Assembly (NCBI GenBank): GCA_965200885.1
Contig: OZ241737.1
Coordinates: 1,488,001-1,552,000, forward strand
Source of the DNA: MPNP01 sp026710155
GTDB lineage: Bacteria > Pseudomonadota > Alphaproteobacteria > Rhodobacterales > Rhodobacteraceae
Direction of reading: 5' to 3'
DNA: 64,000 bases
In this document: piece by piece, positions 8,479 to 17,852 of the stretch
Layout: each line of letters starts with the position of its first letter
Numbering within the stretch: position 1 is the first letter of the stretch
Notes under the pieces: model-generated
Seen by the model: only the letters and a program-made list of their open reading frames with translations
What the model was told of the DNA's origin: nothing
Database searches by the model: none
Program-made: the position numbers and the translations under genes

Positions 8479-9885
8479 GTGTTCAAGGCACCTGGCGTAA
8501 AAGATAGACAATTTGCTGTCCTTGGTTTGGGCCGTACAGGACTGGCAACCTGTCATGCGTTGAAGCGGGGAGGGGCTGATGTACTGTCCTGGGACGAAGC
8601 AGAACTTTCTCGGGAAACTGCCCGAAAACAGAATATCGAACTTGTGGATATCACTAGAGAACGGGTTTGGGAAGAAAACAAGATATCCAGACTGATCGTC
8701 TCACCAGGAATTCCCCACCTGTATCCCGAACCCCATCACATAATCCGAATGGCCATGAAAAGGGGAATACCGGTCGATAATGACATTGGTTTGTTCTTCC
8801 ATTTCCACGAACATTTCAAGCAAAGCAAGCCGGAAGACGAGGTCCCGAAAATAGTTGCTTTAACCGGTACAAACGGAAAATCAACCACAGCCGCCCTGAT
8901 CAACCATGTCTTGCAATCACATGGGTACAAAAGTGCCGTGGCGGGGAATATAGGAATAGCTGTATTGGGTTTGGAAAATCTTGAGGAACTGACCCACATC
9001 ATTCTTGAGATTTCGTCCTACCAATCGGAGGCGGCCAGCAGGTTAGATCCAGATGTGGCCATTTTTTTGAATCTTGATGAGGATCATTTGGACAGACATC
9101 AGGGCAAGGGAGGTTATTTTGCTGCCAAGAGAAGGTTGTTTGATGGGGCCAATCTGGAGTTGGCCGTAATCGGAGTTGATGAACCAGAAGGAGAGTATTT
9201 GGGTAATAATATTGTTTCAAGGGGGCAGGGAGCCCGCTTGGCAACAATTACAAATGACAAATCAAAGAAAATTCCTCATTATGGCATGATCGCATCAGGC
9301 AAAACCTTGACAGAGTTTTCAGAAGGCAAAGTCATCAACACATATTCAATGGGAAACAATCCCGGCCTATTGGGCAATCATAACCTTCAGAATGCAGCCG
9401 CAGCCTATTTTGCCTGTTGTCATCTGAATGTCCCCGGCGACACGATCATCGACTATTTCAATGGTTTCAATGGTTTGCCCCACAGAAGTCAGGTTGTGGC
9501 TAAAAAGAACGGGGTTGTTTACATCAATGATTCGAAGGCCACCAATGTCAAAAGCACCTCAAGGGCTCTGGAGTCCCACCATAGGATACACTGGATTGCC
9601 GGTGGATTGGCAAAGAACGGTGGTATCAAGACACTCGGAAAATCACTCAACAACGTCAAACATGCGTATTTTTTTGGTCACTCCGCAAAGAGTTTTGCTC
9701 TTGAACTCGGACAGGTTCCCCATTCGGTATTCCCCAACCTTCCCGACGCCATAAGGGCCGCTTCAACCAATGCCCGCACAGGAGACACTGTACTGCTTGC
9801 TCCTGCAGCAGCAAGTTTTGACCAATACAGGGATTTTGAGGAGCGAGGATTTCATTTTATCCGTGAAGTCAATAAAATCACTTGA
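8479..9885 (+). CDS. murD: UDP-MurNAc-L-Ala:D-Glu ligase MurD
   Basis: MurD adds D-glutamate to UDP-MurNAc-L-alanine. The product of 468 residues has an N-terminal Rossmann domain ('VLGLGRTGLA' near residue 14), the ATP loop 'GTNGKSTTAAL' near 130, 'EISSYQSE' near 176 and the 'HRSQVV' and 'NDSKATN' blocks near 335 and 350. The start is a GTG that abuts the mraY stop with no gap, which suggests translational coupling. A 99-base spacer separates it from ftsW. Confidence 0.95.
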   Translation: MFKAPGVKDRQFAVLGLGRTGLATCHALKRGGADVLSWDEAELSRETARKQNIELVDITRERVWEENKISRLIVSPGIPHLYPEPHHIIRMAMKRGIPVDNDIGLFFHFHEHFKQSKPEDEVPKIVALTGTNGKSTTAALINHVLQSHGYKSAVAGNIGIAVLGLENLEELTHIILEISSYQSEAASRLDPDVAIFLNLDEDHLDRHQGKGGYFAAKRRLFDGANLELAVIGVDEPEGEYLGNNIVSRGQGARLATITNDKSKKIPHYGMIASGKTLTEFSEGKVINTYSMGNNPGLLGNHNLQNAAAAYFACCHLNVPGDTIIDYFNGFNGLPHRSQVVAKKNGVVYINDSKATNVKSTSRALESHHRIHWIAGGLAKNGGIKTLGKSLNNVKHAYFFGHSAKSFALELGQVPHSVFPNLPDAIRAASTNARTGDTVLLAPAAASFDQYRDFEERGFHFIREVNKIT

Positions 9886-9984
9886 AATATCTACTTTCAT
9901 GATTTATTAATTCCTTTGGGTCTTGGGACCTTTTAACCAAAATAGAATCCATCAAGGATCAATTGGTAAGGAAAGAGCAGTATT

Positions 9985-11148
9985 ATGACAACAATTACCC
10001 ATACATGGGAAGAGAACCCAAATTCCGGTGCCTATATTGTAAAATGGTGGCGTGAAGTTGATCGGTTTTCACTCGCTGCTGTTCTAACCCTATTCATCAT
10101 CGGGGTTATTTTGTGTTCCTCCTCAACGGCCCCGCTTGCCGAGAGGAACAACGTACCTTCAATGTATTATTTTTTTCGTCATTTGATCCTTGGATTTGGA
10201 GGGGTGTCAGTAATGGTACTGTTATCGATGCTCAAACCCAAGGCAGCTCTCAGAGTTGGATGTTGGGTATTCCTCGTTTCATTCCTACTGTTATTGCTGC
10301 TACCGATAATTGGCACTGATTTCGGCAAGGGATCGATTCGATGGTTAAGTCTAGGATTCACTTCAATACAGCCATCGGAATTCCTGAAACCCGGCTTGAT
10401 CATATTTTCAGCTTGGTTGTTTCGCGGTGCTTTTGAAAATAAAAACAATTTTGGAATTTACCTTTCCATGTTCATTACTTTTATTTGCTGTTTGCTTCTG
10501 GTATTGCAGCCTGATTTCGGTCAAGCGGGACTGGTCATTCTAGGCTGGTGTGTCATATACTTCGCTGCAGGTGCTCCAATCATGCTCCTGATTTTCATCG
10601 GTGCCGTCCTGATCGCGGGTGCATATTCAGCCTATTCATTTTCATCCCACTTTGCCAGCCGAATCGATTCCTTCATATCTTCCATCCATGGTACAAGTAC
10701 AAACAATGATCAGGTTGGTATCAGTTTTGCATCCATTCAGAATGGCAGCATTACGGGAACAGGGCCAGGCGGAGGCGAGTATAAATGGAATCTTCCGGAT
10801 GGCCATACTGATTTCATTATTGCCATTGCTGCCGAGGAATACGGGTTGATTTTGGTACTGGCCATAATCGCCATCTACCTTTTTGTGGTTTTTCGTTCAT
10901 TCTATCGTCTGAGCAAGGTACGGGACAATTTTCTGTTGTTTGCCGGAACTGGTTTGGTTATCAATATCATAGCCCAAGCCTTTATCAACCTGGCAGTGTC
11001 GGCGAAGCTTTTTCCTCCAACGGGAATGACCTTGCCTTTGATTTCCTATGGTGGATCCTCCATGCTGGCAATTGGAATATCCTTGGGAATGTTGTTCTGT
11101 TTCACCAGAATACCGCAGGAAAACGAGAGGGATAATTATATATTTTAG
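9985..11148 (+). CDS. ftsW: SEDS lipid II polymerase FtsW
   Basis: FtsW is the septal peptidoglycan glycosyltransferase of the SEDS family and works with FtsI. The 387-residue product is a ten-segment membrane protein with the family blocks 'RWLSLGFTSIQPSEFLK' near residue 116 and 'PTGMTLPLISYGGSS' near 343. The preceding 99-base gap (9886-9984) carries GGAAAG just upstream of ATG 9985 as a ribosome site. I see no clear terminator in that gap. Confidence 0.95.
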   Translation: MTTITHTWEENPNSGAYIVKWWREVDRFSLAAVLTLFIIGVILCSSSTAPLAERNNVPSMYYFFRHLILGFGGVSVMVLLSMLKPKAALRVGCWVFLVSFLLLLLLPIIGTDFGKGSIRWLSLGFTSIQPSEFLKPGLIIFSAWLFRGAFENKNNFGIYLSMFITFICCLLLVLQPDFGQAGLVILGWCVIYFAAGAPIMLLIFIGAVLIAGAYSAYSFSSHFASRIDSFISSIHGTSTNNDQVGISFASIQNGSITGTGPGGGEYKWNLPDGHTDFIIAIAAEEYGLILVLAIIAIYLFVVFRSFYRLSKVRDNFLLFAGTGLVINIIAQAFINLAVSAKLFPPTGMTLPLISYGGSSMLAIGISLGMLFCFTRIPQENERDNYIF

Positions 11149-11167
11149 AATCTTGATTATTTGTTGA

Positions 11168-12274
11168 ATGTCCGGAAAATCGAAACCTCTCATCATTATT
11201 GCAACTGGAGGTACAGGAGGGCATGTCTTTCCTGCCCAGTCATTGGCCGAAGAAATGGTGGCCAGTGGATGGCGAGTCAAGGTCTGGATGGATCATAGGG
11301 TCAAGGCCCTGGCCAAAAACTTCCCGCCAGAGTCACAATGTGACCTTATTCCATCAAAACCTTTCTCGCAAAAGTCCCTGCTGGCCAAGGTTGGTGTTGC
11401 CTTGATTTTGTCATGGAGCTTGCTGGTTGTACTTGGAAAAATCCTGGGAGACAGACCCGCCCGGCTGGTCGGTTTTGGCAGTTATGCCACCTTTACCCCC
11501 CTGTTGGGTGGAATGTTGTTGGGTATTCCAAGCATCATTCACGAACAAAACGGCAACATGGGAATCGTCAATCGTCTTTTCTCCAAAAGAGTAAGGGTGG
11601 TGGCAAGTGGCTCTCATTCTCCCCAATTCCCTTCCGGAACAAATTGGGTGTTTACCGGCAACCCCATTCGCAAGGAGATTCTCTCCAGTTTGGGTCATGT
11701 GTATGAATTTACTCACGATCAGAAAATAACTGTTCTGGTTATTGGAGGGAGCCAGGGAGCCAGGATTTTTGATCAAACAATTCCAGCTGCCATATCGGGA
11801 TTACCTGGTGAACTTCTTCAAAGATTGTCCATACATCAACAGGTAAGGGAGGAAAACCTGTCCGAAGTTGAAAGTCTTTATCAGGGTTTGGGAGTGGATT
11901 ATGCAATCAAGCCCTTTTTCAGCAACATCCCTGAATTGATGACCAAATCACAATTGATCATTGCACGCTCGGGGGCTTCCTCGATTGCAGAAATCACGGC
12001 AATGGGCTTGCCGTCAATCCTTGTTCCTTTTGCTGGAGCTTCAAACGATGAACAAGCCATCAACTCAAGGCCTCTCGAAAAAGCGGGAGCGGCAATAGTG
12101 CTGGGGGAAAATATCCTCAGGCCAGAATTGATGAGTGAAGCAATTTCAAGTATCCTTGGAAATCCTGAAAAGGCCAGACAAATGTCTGCAGCCAGCAAAA
12201 GTCTGGGAGTGGCCGATGCAGCCAAGAGATTGGGGGATTTGATCAACAATCCCGAGAGTGGAGATAAAAATTGA
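11168..12274 (+). CDS. murG: MurG N-acetylglucosaminyltransferase
   Basis: MurG adds GlcNAc to lipid I to make lipid II on the cytoplasmic face of the membrane. The product has 368 residues with the N-terminal glycine loop 'ATGGTGGHVFPA' near residue 12, 'HEQNGNMG' near 123, a second loop 'GGSQGAR' near 195 and 'ARSGASSIAE' near 263, which are the standard GT28 motifs. The start ATG 11168 follows ftsW by 19 bases, and the stop overlaps the murC TTG start. Confidence 0.95.
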   Translation: MSGKSKPLIIIATGGTGGHVFPAQSLAEEMVASGWRVKVWMDHRVKALAKNFPPESQCDLIPSKPFSQKSLLAKVGVALILSWSLLVVLGKILGDRPARLVGFGSYATFTPLLGGMLLGIPSIIHEQNGNMGIVNRLFSKRVRVVASGSHSPQFPSGTNWVFTGNPIRKEILSSLGHVYEFTHDQKITVLVIGGSQGARIFDQTIPAAISGLPGELLQRLSIHQQVREENLSEVESLYQGLGVDYAIKPFFSNIPELMTKSQLIIARSGASSIAEITAMGLPSILVPFAGASNDEQAINSRPLEKAGAAIVLGENILRPELMSEAISSILGNPEKARQMSAASKSLGVADAAKRLGDLINNPESGDKN

Positions 12275-13680
12275 ATTGGGTAACAAAATTCTCGACCCAA
12301 GTTGGGACAATCCATTTTATCGGTATTGGTGGTATTGGAATGTCGGGGATAGCAGAGGTTTTGCTAAATCTTGGTTATTCAGTGCAAGGCAGTGATATCA
12401 ACGATACAAAAATTACCAGAAGGCTTAATTCACTGGGTGCAAGAATATTCCTTGGACACTTCCAGGATAATGTCATGGGAAGCGCAGCAATTGTTGTTTC
12501 CTCGGCGATATCACCAGACAATCCGGAATTGAAGCGGGCAAGGGAGTTGGGAATTCCCATTGTCCGAAGAGCCGAAATGCTTGCAGAATTGATGAGGTTC
12601 AGATCCAACATTGCGGTTGCCGGAACCCATGGCAAAACCACCACCACCACCTTGGTTGCCACCCTCTTGGAAAAGGGTGGATTTGACCCCACGGTCATCA
12701 ATGGCGGTATCATCAGAGCCTACGGTTCCAATGCCCGAAAGGGAGAGGGAGACTGGATGGTGGTTGAAGCCGATGAAAGTGATGGAACCTTTCTCAAACT
12801 TCCTGCTACAATCGCAATTGTTACCAATATTGATCCCGAACACATGGATCATTATGGATCATTCGACAATTTGCGGCATGCTTTCGAATCTTTTGTCTCA
12901 AACATTCCATTCTACGGGTTTGCTGTCTGCTGTATTGATCATCCCGAAGTTCAGGCAATGGTCGGTAGAATAACCGATCGAAGAATCATTACCTATGGTG
13001 CCACCAATCAGGCTGATATCCAGTTCAGGTCACTTGGTTTCGAGAACGGTTTGTCCAATTTTGAGGTAAATTTCAACCTGGATGGGGGTTCGAGAGGGTT
13101 GTTTCAACTTCCCATGGTCGGTGAGCACAATGTTTCAAATGCAGTCTCGGCGATCACGGTTGCCCGGCAATTGGGTATGACGATTGAAAGTATCGCAAGT
13201 GCACTCAGGGAATTCCGGGGGGTAAATCGGAGGTTTACCCAGATGGGAATTGTCAATGATGTGGAAATTGTGGATGATTATGGTCATCATCCGGTGGAAA
13301 TCAGGGCAGTTCTCAAGGCTGCACGACAGAAAACCAAGGGTCAGATCATTGCCATTCACCAGCCCCACAGATTCACGCGTCTCAAGAATCTCTTCAATGA
13401 GTTCTGCCGCTGCTTCAATCAGGCTGATCTGGTTGTCATTACAGATGTATATGCTGCAGGCGAGACCTCACTCAAGGGCACCAGCAAGGAATCATTGGTT
13501 GAAGGACTTATTCAACATGGCCATAAGAATGCAATGACGACCCGGGGGCTTGATGAATTGGCAGAAATTATAGGTACGACAGCTAATCCCGGTGATATCG
13601 TTATCTTCCTCGGCGCCGGCAATATTTCTGAATGGGCCAAGGCCTTTCCTGACCTATTGCTAGAAAAGGGTGCACGATAA
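12271..13680 (+). CDS. murC: UDP-MurNAc:L-Ala ligase MurC
   Basis: MurC adds L-alanine to UDP-MurNAc, the first Mur ligase step. The 469-residue product shows 'IGIGGIGMSG' near residue 17, the ATP loop 'GTHGKTTTTT' near 116, 'EADESDGTFL' near 166 and 'VDDYGHHPVEI' near 333. The start is TTG at 12271, overlapping the murG stop by four bases. An in-frame ATG much further in would remove the Rossmann loop, so the TTG is the likely start. Confidence 0.95.
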   Translation: MNWVTKFSTQVGTIHFIGIGGIGMSGIAEVLLNLGYSVQGSDINDTKITRRLNSLGARIFLGHFQDNVMGSAAIVVSSAISPDNPELKRARELGIPIVRRAEMLAELMRFRSNIAVAGTHGKTTTTTLVATLLEKGGFDPTVINGGIIRAYGSNARKGEGDWMVVEADESDGTFLKLPATIAIVTNIDPEHMDHYGSFDNLRHAFESFVSNIPFYGFAVCCIDHPEVQAMVGRITDRRIITYGATNQADIQFRSLGFENGLSNFEVNFNLDGGSRGLFQLPMVGEHNVSNAVSAITVARQLGMTIESIASALREFRGVNRRFTQMGIVNDVEIVDDYGHHPVEIRAVLKAARQKTKGQIIAIHQPHRFTRLKNLFNEFCRCFNQADLVVITDVYAAGETSLKGTSKESLVEGLIQHGHKNAMTTRGLDELAEIIGTTANPGDIVIFLGAGNISEWAKAFPDLLLEKGAR

Positions 13681-13681
13681 A

Positions 13682-14653
13682 ATGAAAATGGAATTGTTCA
13701 AGGAAGTTTCGGGATTTGAATACCGGGGAATACTCAAATCCGACTGTTCACTTGGCTCCAGAAGTTGGCTGGGTGTTGGCGGGAAAGCCAATTGGTTGTA
13801 CCAGCCATCGGACCTTGATGATTTGGCAGAATTCATCAGGAACATCAATGATCACATTCCCTATTTTGTCTTGGGTGCAGGTTCAAACCTGATTATCAGG
13901 GACGGGGGATATCGGGGTTTGGTCATAAGGCTTGGTCGTGAGTTTTCACATATTGAGTGTACCAATAACGAGGTGATTGCCGGGGCTTTTGCCAAAGATT
14001 CCCAGATCGCAATCAATGCAGCCCAAAGCGGCATTGACCTAACCTTTTTGAGAACCATACCAGGTACCATAGGCGGCGCTGTTAAAATGAATGCAGGGTG
14101 TTATGGTTCGTACCTTGCCGACCACCTAGTGAGAGTTGGAATGATTACCCGTAATGGGGATTTGAAACATCTGGTCAGGGATGAATTGGAATTTTCCTAC
14201 AGATCAAGTGGCATTGAGGATGATGCAATTGTTGTGGAGGTTGTACTGAAAGGTGAAAGTGGCAACCCGGACAGGTTGATGGAAAGGATAGAATCCTACT
14301 TGGAAAAACGCAACAAGACCCAACCGACAGGATTGAAAACAGCTGGTTCGACCTTCCGCAACCCCGTTGGATATTCTTCAAACTTCGAGCAGGATGATGA
14401 TACGGAACACTTGGCTTGGAAACTGATAGACAAGGCGGGTATGAGGGGAATGAGAAAGGGAGATGCCCAGGTATCGGAGAAGCATCCCAATTTCCTCTTG
14501 AATCTTGGAAATGCAACGGCATCCCAAATCGAAAATCTGGGTGAAATGGTTCGTAGGGTAGTGTACAGGCAAAGCGGTACCTTGCTGGAATGGGAAATCA
14601 AGCGGATTGGAGAATTGGCTCATCACGAAAGCCATGAAGTTCAACAAGGATAG
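13682..14653 (+). CDS. murB: UDP-N-acetylenolpyruvoylglucosamine reductase MurB
   Basis: MurB is the FAD enzyme that reduces UDP-GlcNAc-enolpyruvate to UDP-MurNAc. The 323-residue product has 'SWLGVGGKANWL' near residue 25, the FAD loop 'VLGAGSNLIIRDGG' near 60, 'PGTIGGAVKMNAG' near 125 and 'AGSTFRNP' near 220, in which the Ser acts as proton donor in type I MurB. ATG 13682 is one base after the murC stop; a GTG at 13670 in the same frame would overlap murC and is less likely. Confidence 0.94.
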   Translation: MKMELFKEVSGFEYRGILKSDCSLGSRSWLGVGGKANWLYQPSDLDDLAEFIRNINDHIPYFVLGAGSNLIIRDGGYRGLVIRLGREFSHIECTNNEVIAGAFAKDSQIAINAAQSGIDLTFLRTIPGTIGGAVKMNAGCYGSYLADHLVRVGMITRNGDLKHLVRDELEFSYRSSGIEDDAIVVEVVLKGESGNPDRLMERIESYLEKRNKTQPTGLKTAGSTFRNPVGYSSNFEQDDDTEHLAWKLIDKAGMRGMRKGDAQVSEKHPNFLLNLGNATASQIENLGEMVRRVVYRQSGTLLEWEIKRIGELAHHESHEVQQG

Positions 14654-14663
14654 ATAGCGCATA

Positions 14664-15575
14664 ATGTCTAGTCGTGGTTACAAGAAAGTCGCAGTGGTCA
14701 TGGGAGGATTTTCCTCTGAAAGGGAAGTGTCCCTGATAACAGGACAGGAATGTAGCCGCGCCCTGAAAGGTGAAGGTTTTGAAGTTATTGACATAGTCGC
14801 TGACATTGACCTGATTGGCCTGCTGAAAGAGGCAGAACCTGATGTTATTTTCAATGCTTTGCATGGTCGCTGGGGCGAAGATGGTTGTGCTCAGGGTATA
14901 TTCGAATGGTTGCAAATCCCCTACACGCATTCAGGAGTGCATGCATCTTCAACCGCTATGGATAAAATAAAAACCAAGGAGGTTTATGAAGCCAATCAAC
15001 TTCCTACTCCACAAGGAATAAAAATCCCAAAGTACAAGGTGGTGGACTATTTGCCCTTCAATCCGCCATACGTCATCAAGCCAGTCAGGGACGGGTCCTC
15101 AGTAGGAGTTGAAATAGTTCATTCGGAAGAAAACTGTTCGTTTTTGGGCAAGAAATTTAAAGTTGATTACATGCTGGAGAAATATATTCCCGGCAGGGAA
15201 CTGACCGTCAGCGTCCTTGATGACAATTCCCTGAATGTTACCGAAATCGTTACCAAGGGATTTTATGATTATCATGCCAAGTATAGTGAAAATGGCTCTT
15301 GCCATGAAGTTCCCGCAAAAATTCCGAAAGATGTATTCGAAGCCTGTCTCAACTATGCTGAAGTTGCTCACCGGGCATTGGGATGTGAAGGGCTGTCACG
15401 AACCGATTTTCGTTGGGATGATACACAGGGGCTGGATGGTTTGATGCTTTTGGAAACGAATACCCAACCCGGTATGACCCCGACATCACTATCACCCGAA
15501 CAAGCGAGTTTAACAGGCATGGACCTAGGGCAATTGTGTCGAAAACTGGTTGAGATGGCCAATTGGAACAAATAA
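14664..15575 (+). CDS. ddl: D-alanine--D-alanine ligase
   Basis: Ddl joins two D-alanines for the pentapeptide end. The product has 303 residues with ATP-grasp features: 'GGFSSEREVSL' near residue 13, 'ALHGRWGEDG' near 67, 'KPVRDGSSVGV' near 139 and 'LLETNTQPGMTPTSL' near 257 with the metal ligands Glu and Asn. It lies between murB and ftsQ as in other alphaproteobacteria. Its 3' end may overlap an alternative ftsQ start. Confidence 0.95.
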   Translation: MSSRGYKKVAVVMGGFSSEREVSLITGQECSRALKGEGFEVIDIVADIDLIGLLKEAEPDVIFNALHGRWGEDGCAQGIFEWLQIPYTHSGVHASSTAMDKIKTKEVYEANQLPTPQGIKIPKYKVVDYLPFNPPYVIKPVRDGSSVGVEIVHSEENCSFLGKKFKVDYMLEKYIPGRELTVSVLDDNSLNVTEIVTKGFYDYHAKYSENGSCHEVPAKIPKDVFEACLNYAEVAHRALGCEGLSRTDFRWDDTQGLDGLMLLETNTQPGMTPTSLSPEQASLTGMDLGQLCRKLVEMANWNK

Positions 15576-15600
15576 AATCAGCATACGGTTTCGAAAAGTG

Positions 15601-16389
15601 ATGAATTATCTCAAGACCATTTTTTTTCACAAATACATGCTGATAGCCATTAATTATGTCCTGCCGTTGGTTGTGGCCGCTGCATTCATTTTCATGTGGT
15701 TCAGGTTTTTCCCGCCAGACCAGAGTTTCTGGAAAGAACCCTTGTTTGCTATCACCAGCTGGGTTGACGAAAAAAACTTGAAAATCACAGATGTGGAGGT
15801 ATTGGGAGCATCGGAGGTTCTTGACACTCAAATATCCCTCTATTTGACCGAGGAGCTCAAGAAAATCAATCTCAACTCCCTCAACCTCGACCTGAACCAA
15901 TTGAAAAAGGGCATTACATTTATTCCATCGGTCTCTGATGTTGAACTTGCTATTGAAAAAAATGGTGTTTTGAAAGTTGTGGTTGAAGAAAAAATTCCAC
16001 TCGTTTTATGGTATGAAAATGAGCAATACCACCTTCTGGACAAGGACGGGTATTCTCTGGATACCGTCACCAATCGAGATACCTATTACGAATTTTTTGT
16101 TATGGCTGGCAAGAATGCCGACAAAAAGGTATTGGAGGCCATGGAAATCCTGTCCGTATCAAAGAAGATAAATCATCATGTCAGAGGGTTGGTCAGGGTC
16201 GGGCAACGACGGTGGGATGTAATAATGGATAGGGACAGAATAATCAAACTACCTGAAAATGGACCACTGGAGGCCATGCGGAAATTGAAGGTTCTGGACG
16301 AAAAGGAGAATTTGCTTTCAAGGCAGATATCCATAATTGACCTCAGAATCCCAAAAACGATTTATGTGAGGAATGACATTCAACAATAA
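15601..16389 (+). CDS. ftsQ: Cell division protein FtsQ
   Basis: FtsQ is a bitopic divisome protein that links FtsL/FtsB to later proteins. From ATG 15601 the product is 262 residues, with a membrane segment at about 13-32, a POTRA-like region ('LKITDVEVLGASEV' near 60-73) and the FtsQ domain ending in 'IDLRIPKTIYVR'. The frame is open back to a TTG at 15550 inside ddl, giving 17 more residues, so the start is uncertain; GTG 15598 is a third option. Position between ddl and ftsA supports the name. Confidence 0.88.
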   Translation: MNYLKTIFFHKYMLIAINYVLPLVVAAAFIFMWFRFFPPDQSFWKEPLFAITSWVDEKNLKITDVEVLGASEVLDTQISLYLTEELKKINLNSLNLDLNQLKKGITFIPSVSDVELAIEKNGVLKVVVEEKIPLVLWYENEQYHLLDKDGYSLDTVTNRDTYYEFFVMAGKNADKKVLEAMEILSVSKKINHHVRGLVRVGQRRWDVIMDRDRIIKLPENGPLEAMRKLKVLDEKENLLSRQISIIDLRIPKTIYVRNDIQQ

Positions 16390-16406
16390 TGACATGAGAC
16401 AGAGCA

Positions 16407-17777
16407 ATGAAAGAACAGTTCAAATTTCAAAAAAGGATGAGGGAACATCAAAACAATGCCCGGTCAAGGGGACTTATAAATGTCTTGGATATAGGATCCT
16501 CAAAGATATCATCAGCACTGGTCCAGATCGGTGATGCCAAATCTGACAGGGTTACTCCTAAGGCCGGATTATTTTTACCCAATCTGGGTTGTCGAGTTCT
16601 TGGTTTGTATTACACGCGATCAGAAGGAGTTGAAGACGGGGAAGTCATAGACCCTGTTCAAACTTCAAATGTCATTAAGAAAACCCTGCACCACACGTTT
16701 CGAATTGCCGGGCGGAGATCAAATGAAGTTGTCATTAGTTTTTCGGGATTGACGCACTCATCCAGCATTTACACGGGGAGTACTGAATTATTTGGGAATC
16801 AGGTTACCGAAAAGCATATTGCCAAGGCCATTTTGGAAAGTAAGATACCCACAAGCATTGAAGGCAGAGAATTCATTCATGCCCAGCCCATACACTTTGC
16901 CATTGATCATCGGGGAGGAATATTGGACCCAAGAGGTCAATCCGGCAATAAACTTACGGTATCGATCAATGCCGTAACCATATCAACAGAAGCTCTCCAA
17001 TGTATTTTGGAGGCACTGGTGATTTCCAAGCTGAATCTGGCCGGATTGGTCTCCTCGGCCTATGCATCAGGTTTGTCCACATTGGTGGAAAATGAATTGG
17101 AATTAGGCTCAGTCATTGTTGATATAGGGCATGGGGTGACCAAACTGGCCGGATTTATGAAAAAGCACATGCTTTTTACGGATTCGTTCAACATAGGAGG
17201 CCAGCTGATAACATCCGATATTGTAGAGGCCTTTGGTGTCTCAGGTGGCTTTGCCGAGAGATTGAAGATATTGCAAGGTGGTGTTAATGCCACCACAAGG
17301 GATGACAAAATCCTTTTTGATACTCCCGATGAACACCGCAATGCTCTAAAGATTACAAGATCTGATCTGATAAGTGTCATCCGACCAAGGGTCGAGGAAA
17401 TTCTTGAAACCATCAGCCATTCACTTGAGGCTTTTGAGTGGGGTATTGGTGGAACCCAGCCAATCGTTTTCACCGGCGGCGGCAGTTTGATTGCCGGATT
17501 CGATGATCTGGTCAGGTCAAAATTCGGTCAGGGCGTTCGAATTGGTCGACCGGTCCAGTTGACCGGATACCCGAGTGAAAAAGCGGAGACTCCGTTTTCC
17601 GCATTGGTGGGATTGTGTATTCTTGTTGTACAACCTCAAGATGAAGTATGGGATTTTGATATTATTGAAAATCAACAAAAAGGGATTCCCTGGGAGAAAA
17701 TGGAGGAAATATTCCCATTGTTCAGCTCAGAATGGATACAGAAAAGCAACATTTACCTGAAAAATATTTTACATTAA
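16407..17777 (+). CDS. ftsA: Cell division protein FtsA
   Basis: FtsA is the actin-like protein that ties FtsZ filaments to the membrane. The 456-residue product has the phosphate-1 loop 'LDIGSSKISSAL' near residue 23, the SHS2 (1C) domain with 'EFIHAQPIHFAIDHRGGI' around 153, 'VDIGHGVTKLA' near 236 and 'VFTGGGSLIAG' near 353. The C-terminus should carry the membrane helix; here it ends 'SSEWIQKSNIYLKNILH', amphipathic as expected. The promoter of ftsZ begins eight bases after its stop. Confidence 0.94.
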   Translation: MKEQFKFQKRMREHQNNARSRGLINVLDIGSSKISSALVQIGDAKSDRVTPKAGLFLPNLGCRVLGLYYTRSEGVEDGEVIDPVQTSNVIKKTLHHTFRIAGRRSNEVVISFSGLTHSSSIYTGSTELFGNQVTEKHIAKAILESKIPTSIEGREFIHAQPIHFAIDHRGGILDPRGQSGNKLTVSINAVTISTEALQCILEALVISKLNLAGLVSSAYASGLSTLVENELELGSVIVDIGHGVTKLAGFMKKHMLFTDSFNIGGQLITSDIVEAFGVSGGFAERLKILQGGVNATTRDDKILFDTPDEHRNALKITRSDLISVIRPRVEEILETISHSLEAFEWGIGGTQPIVFTGGGSLIAGFDDLVRSKFGQGVRIGRPVQLTGYPSEKAETPFSALVGLCILVVQPQDEVWDFDIIENQQKGIPWEKMEEIFPLFSSEWIQKSNIYLKNILH

Positions 17778-17784
17778 ATTTATT

Positions 17785-17813
17785 TTGACAAATTATCCCT
17801 ATTCCATTATAAA
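17785..17813 (+). promoter_or_regulatory. Strong sigma-70 type promoter in front of ftsZ
   Basis: TTGACA at 17785-17790 is followed after exactly 17 bases by TATAAA at 17808-17813. This is near consensus and lies in an AT-rich spacer between ftsA and ftsZ, with start of transcription expected near 17820, about 30 bases before the ftsZ ATG. It would let FtsZ be made independently of the long upstream operon. Confidence 0.75.
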
Positions 17814-17852
17814 AGCCTCTTTAGAGCGGTAAACTAAATAAGGTACAGACAG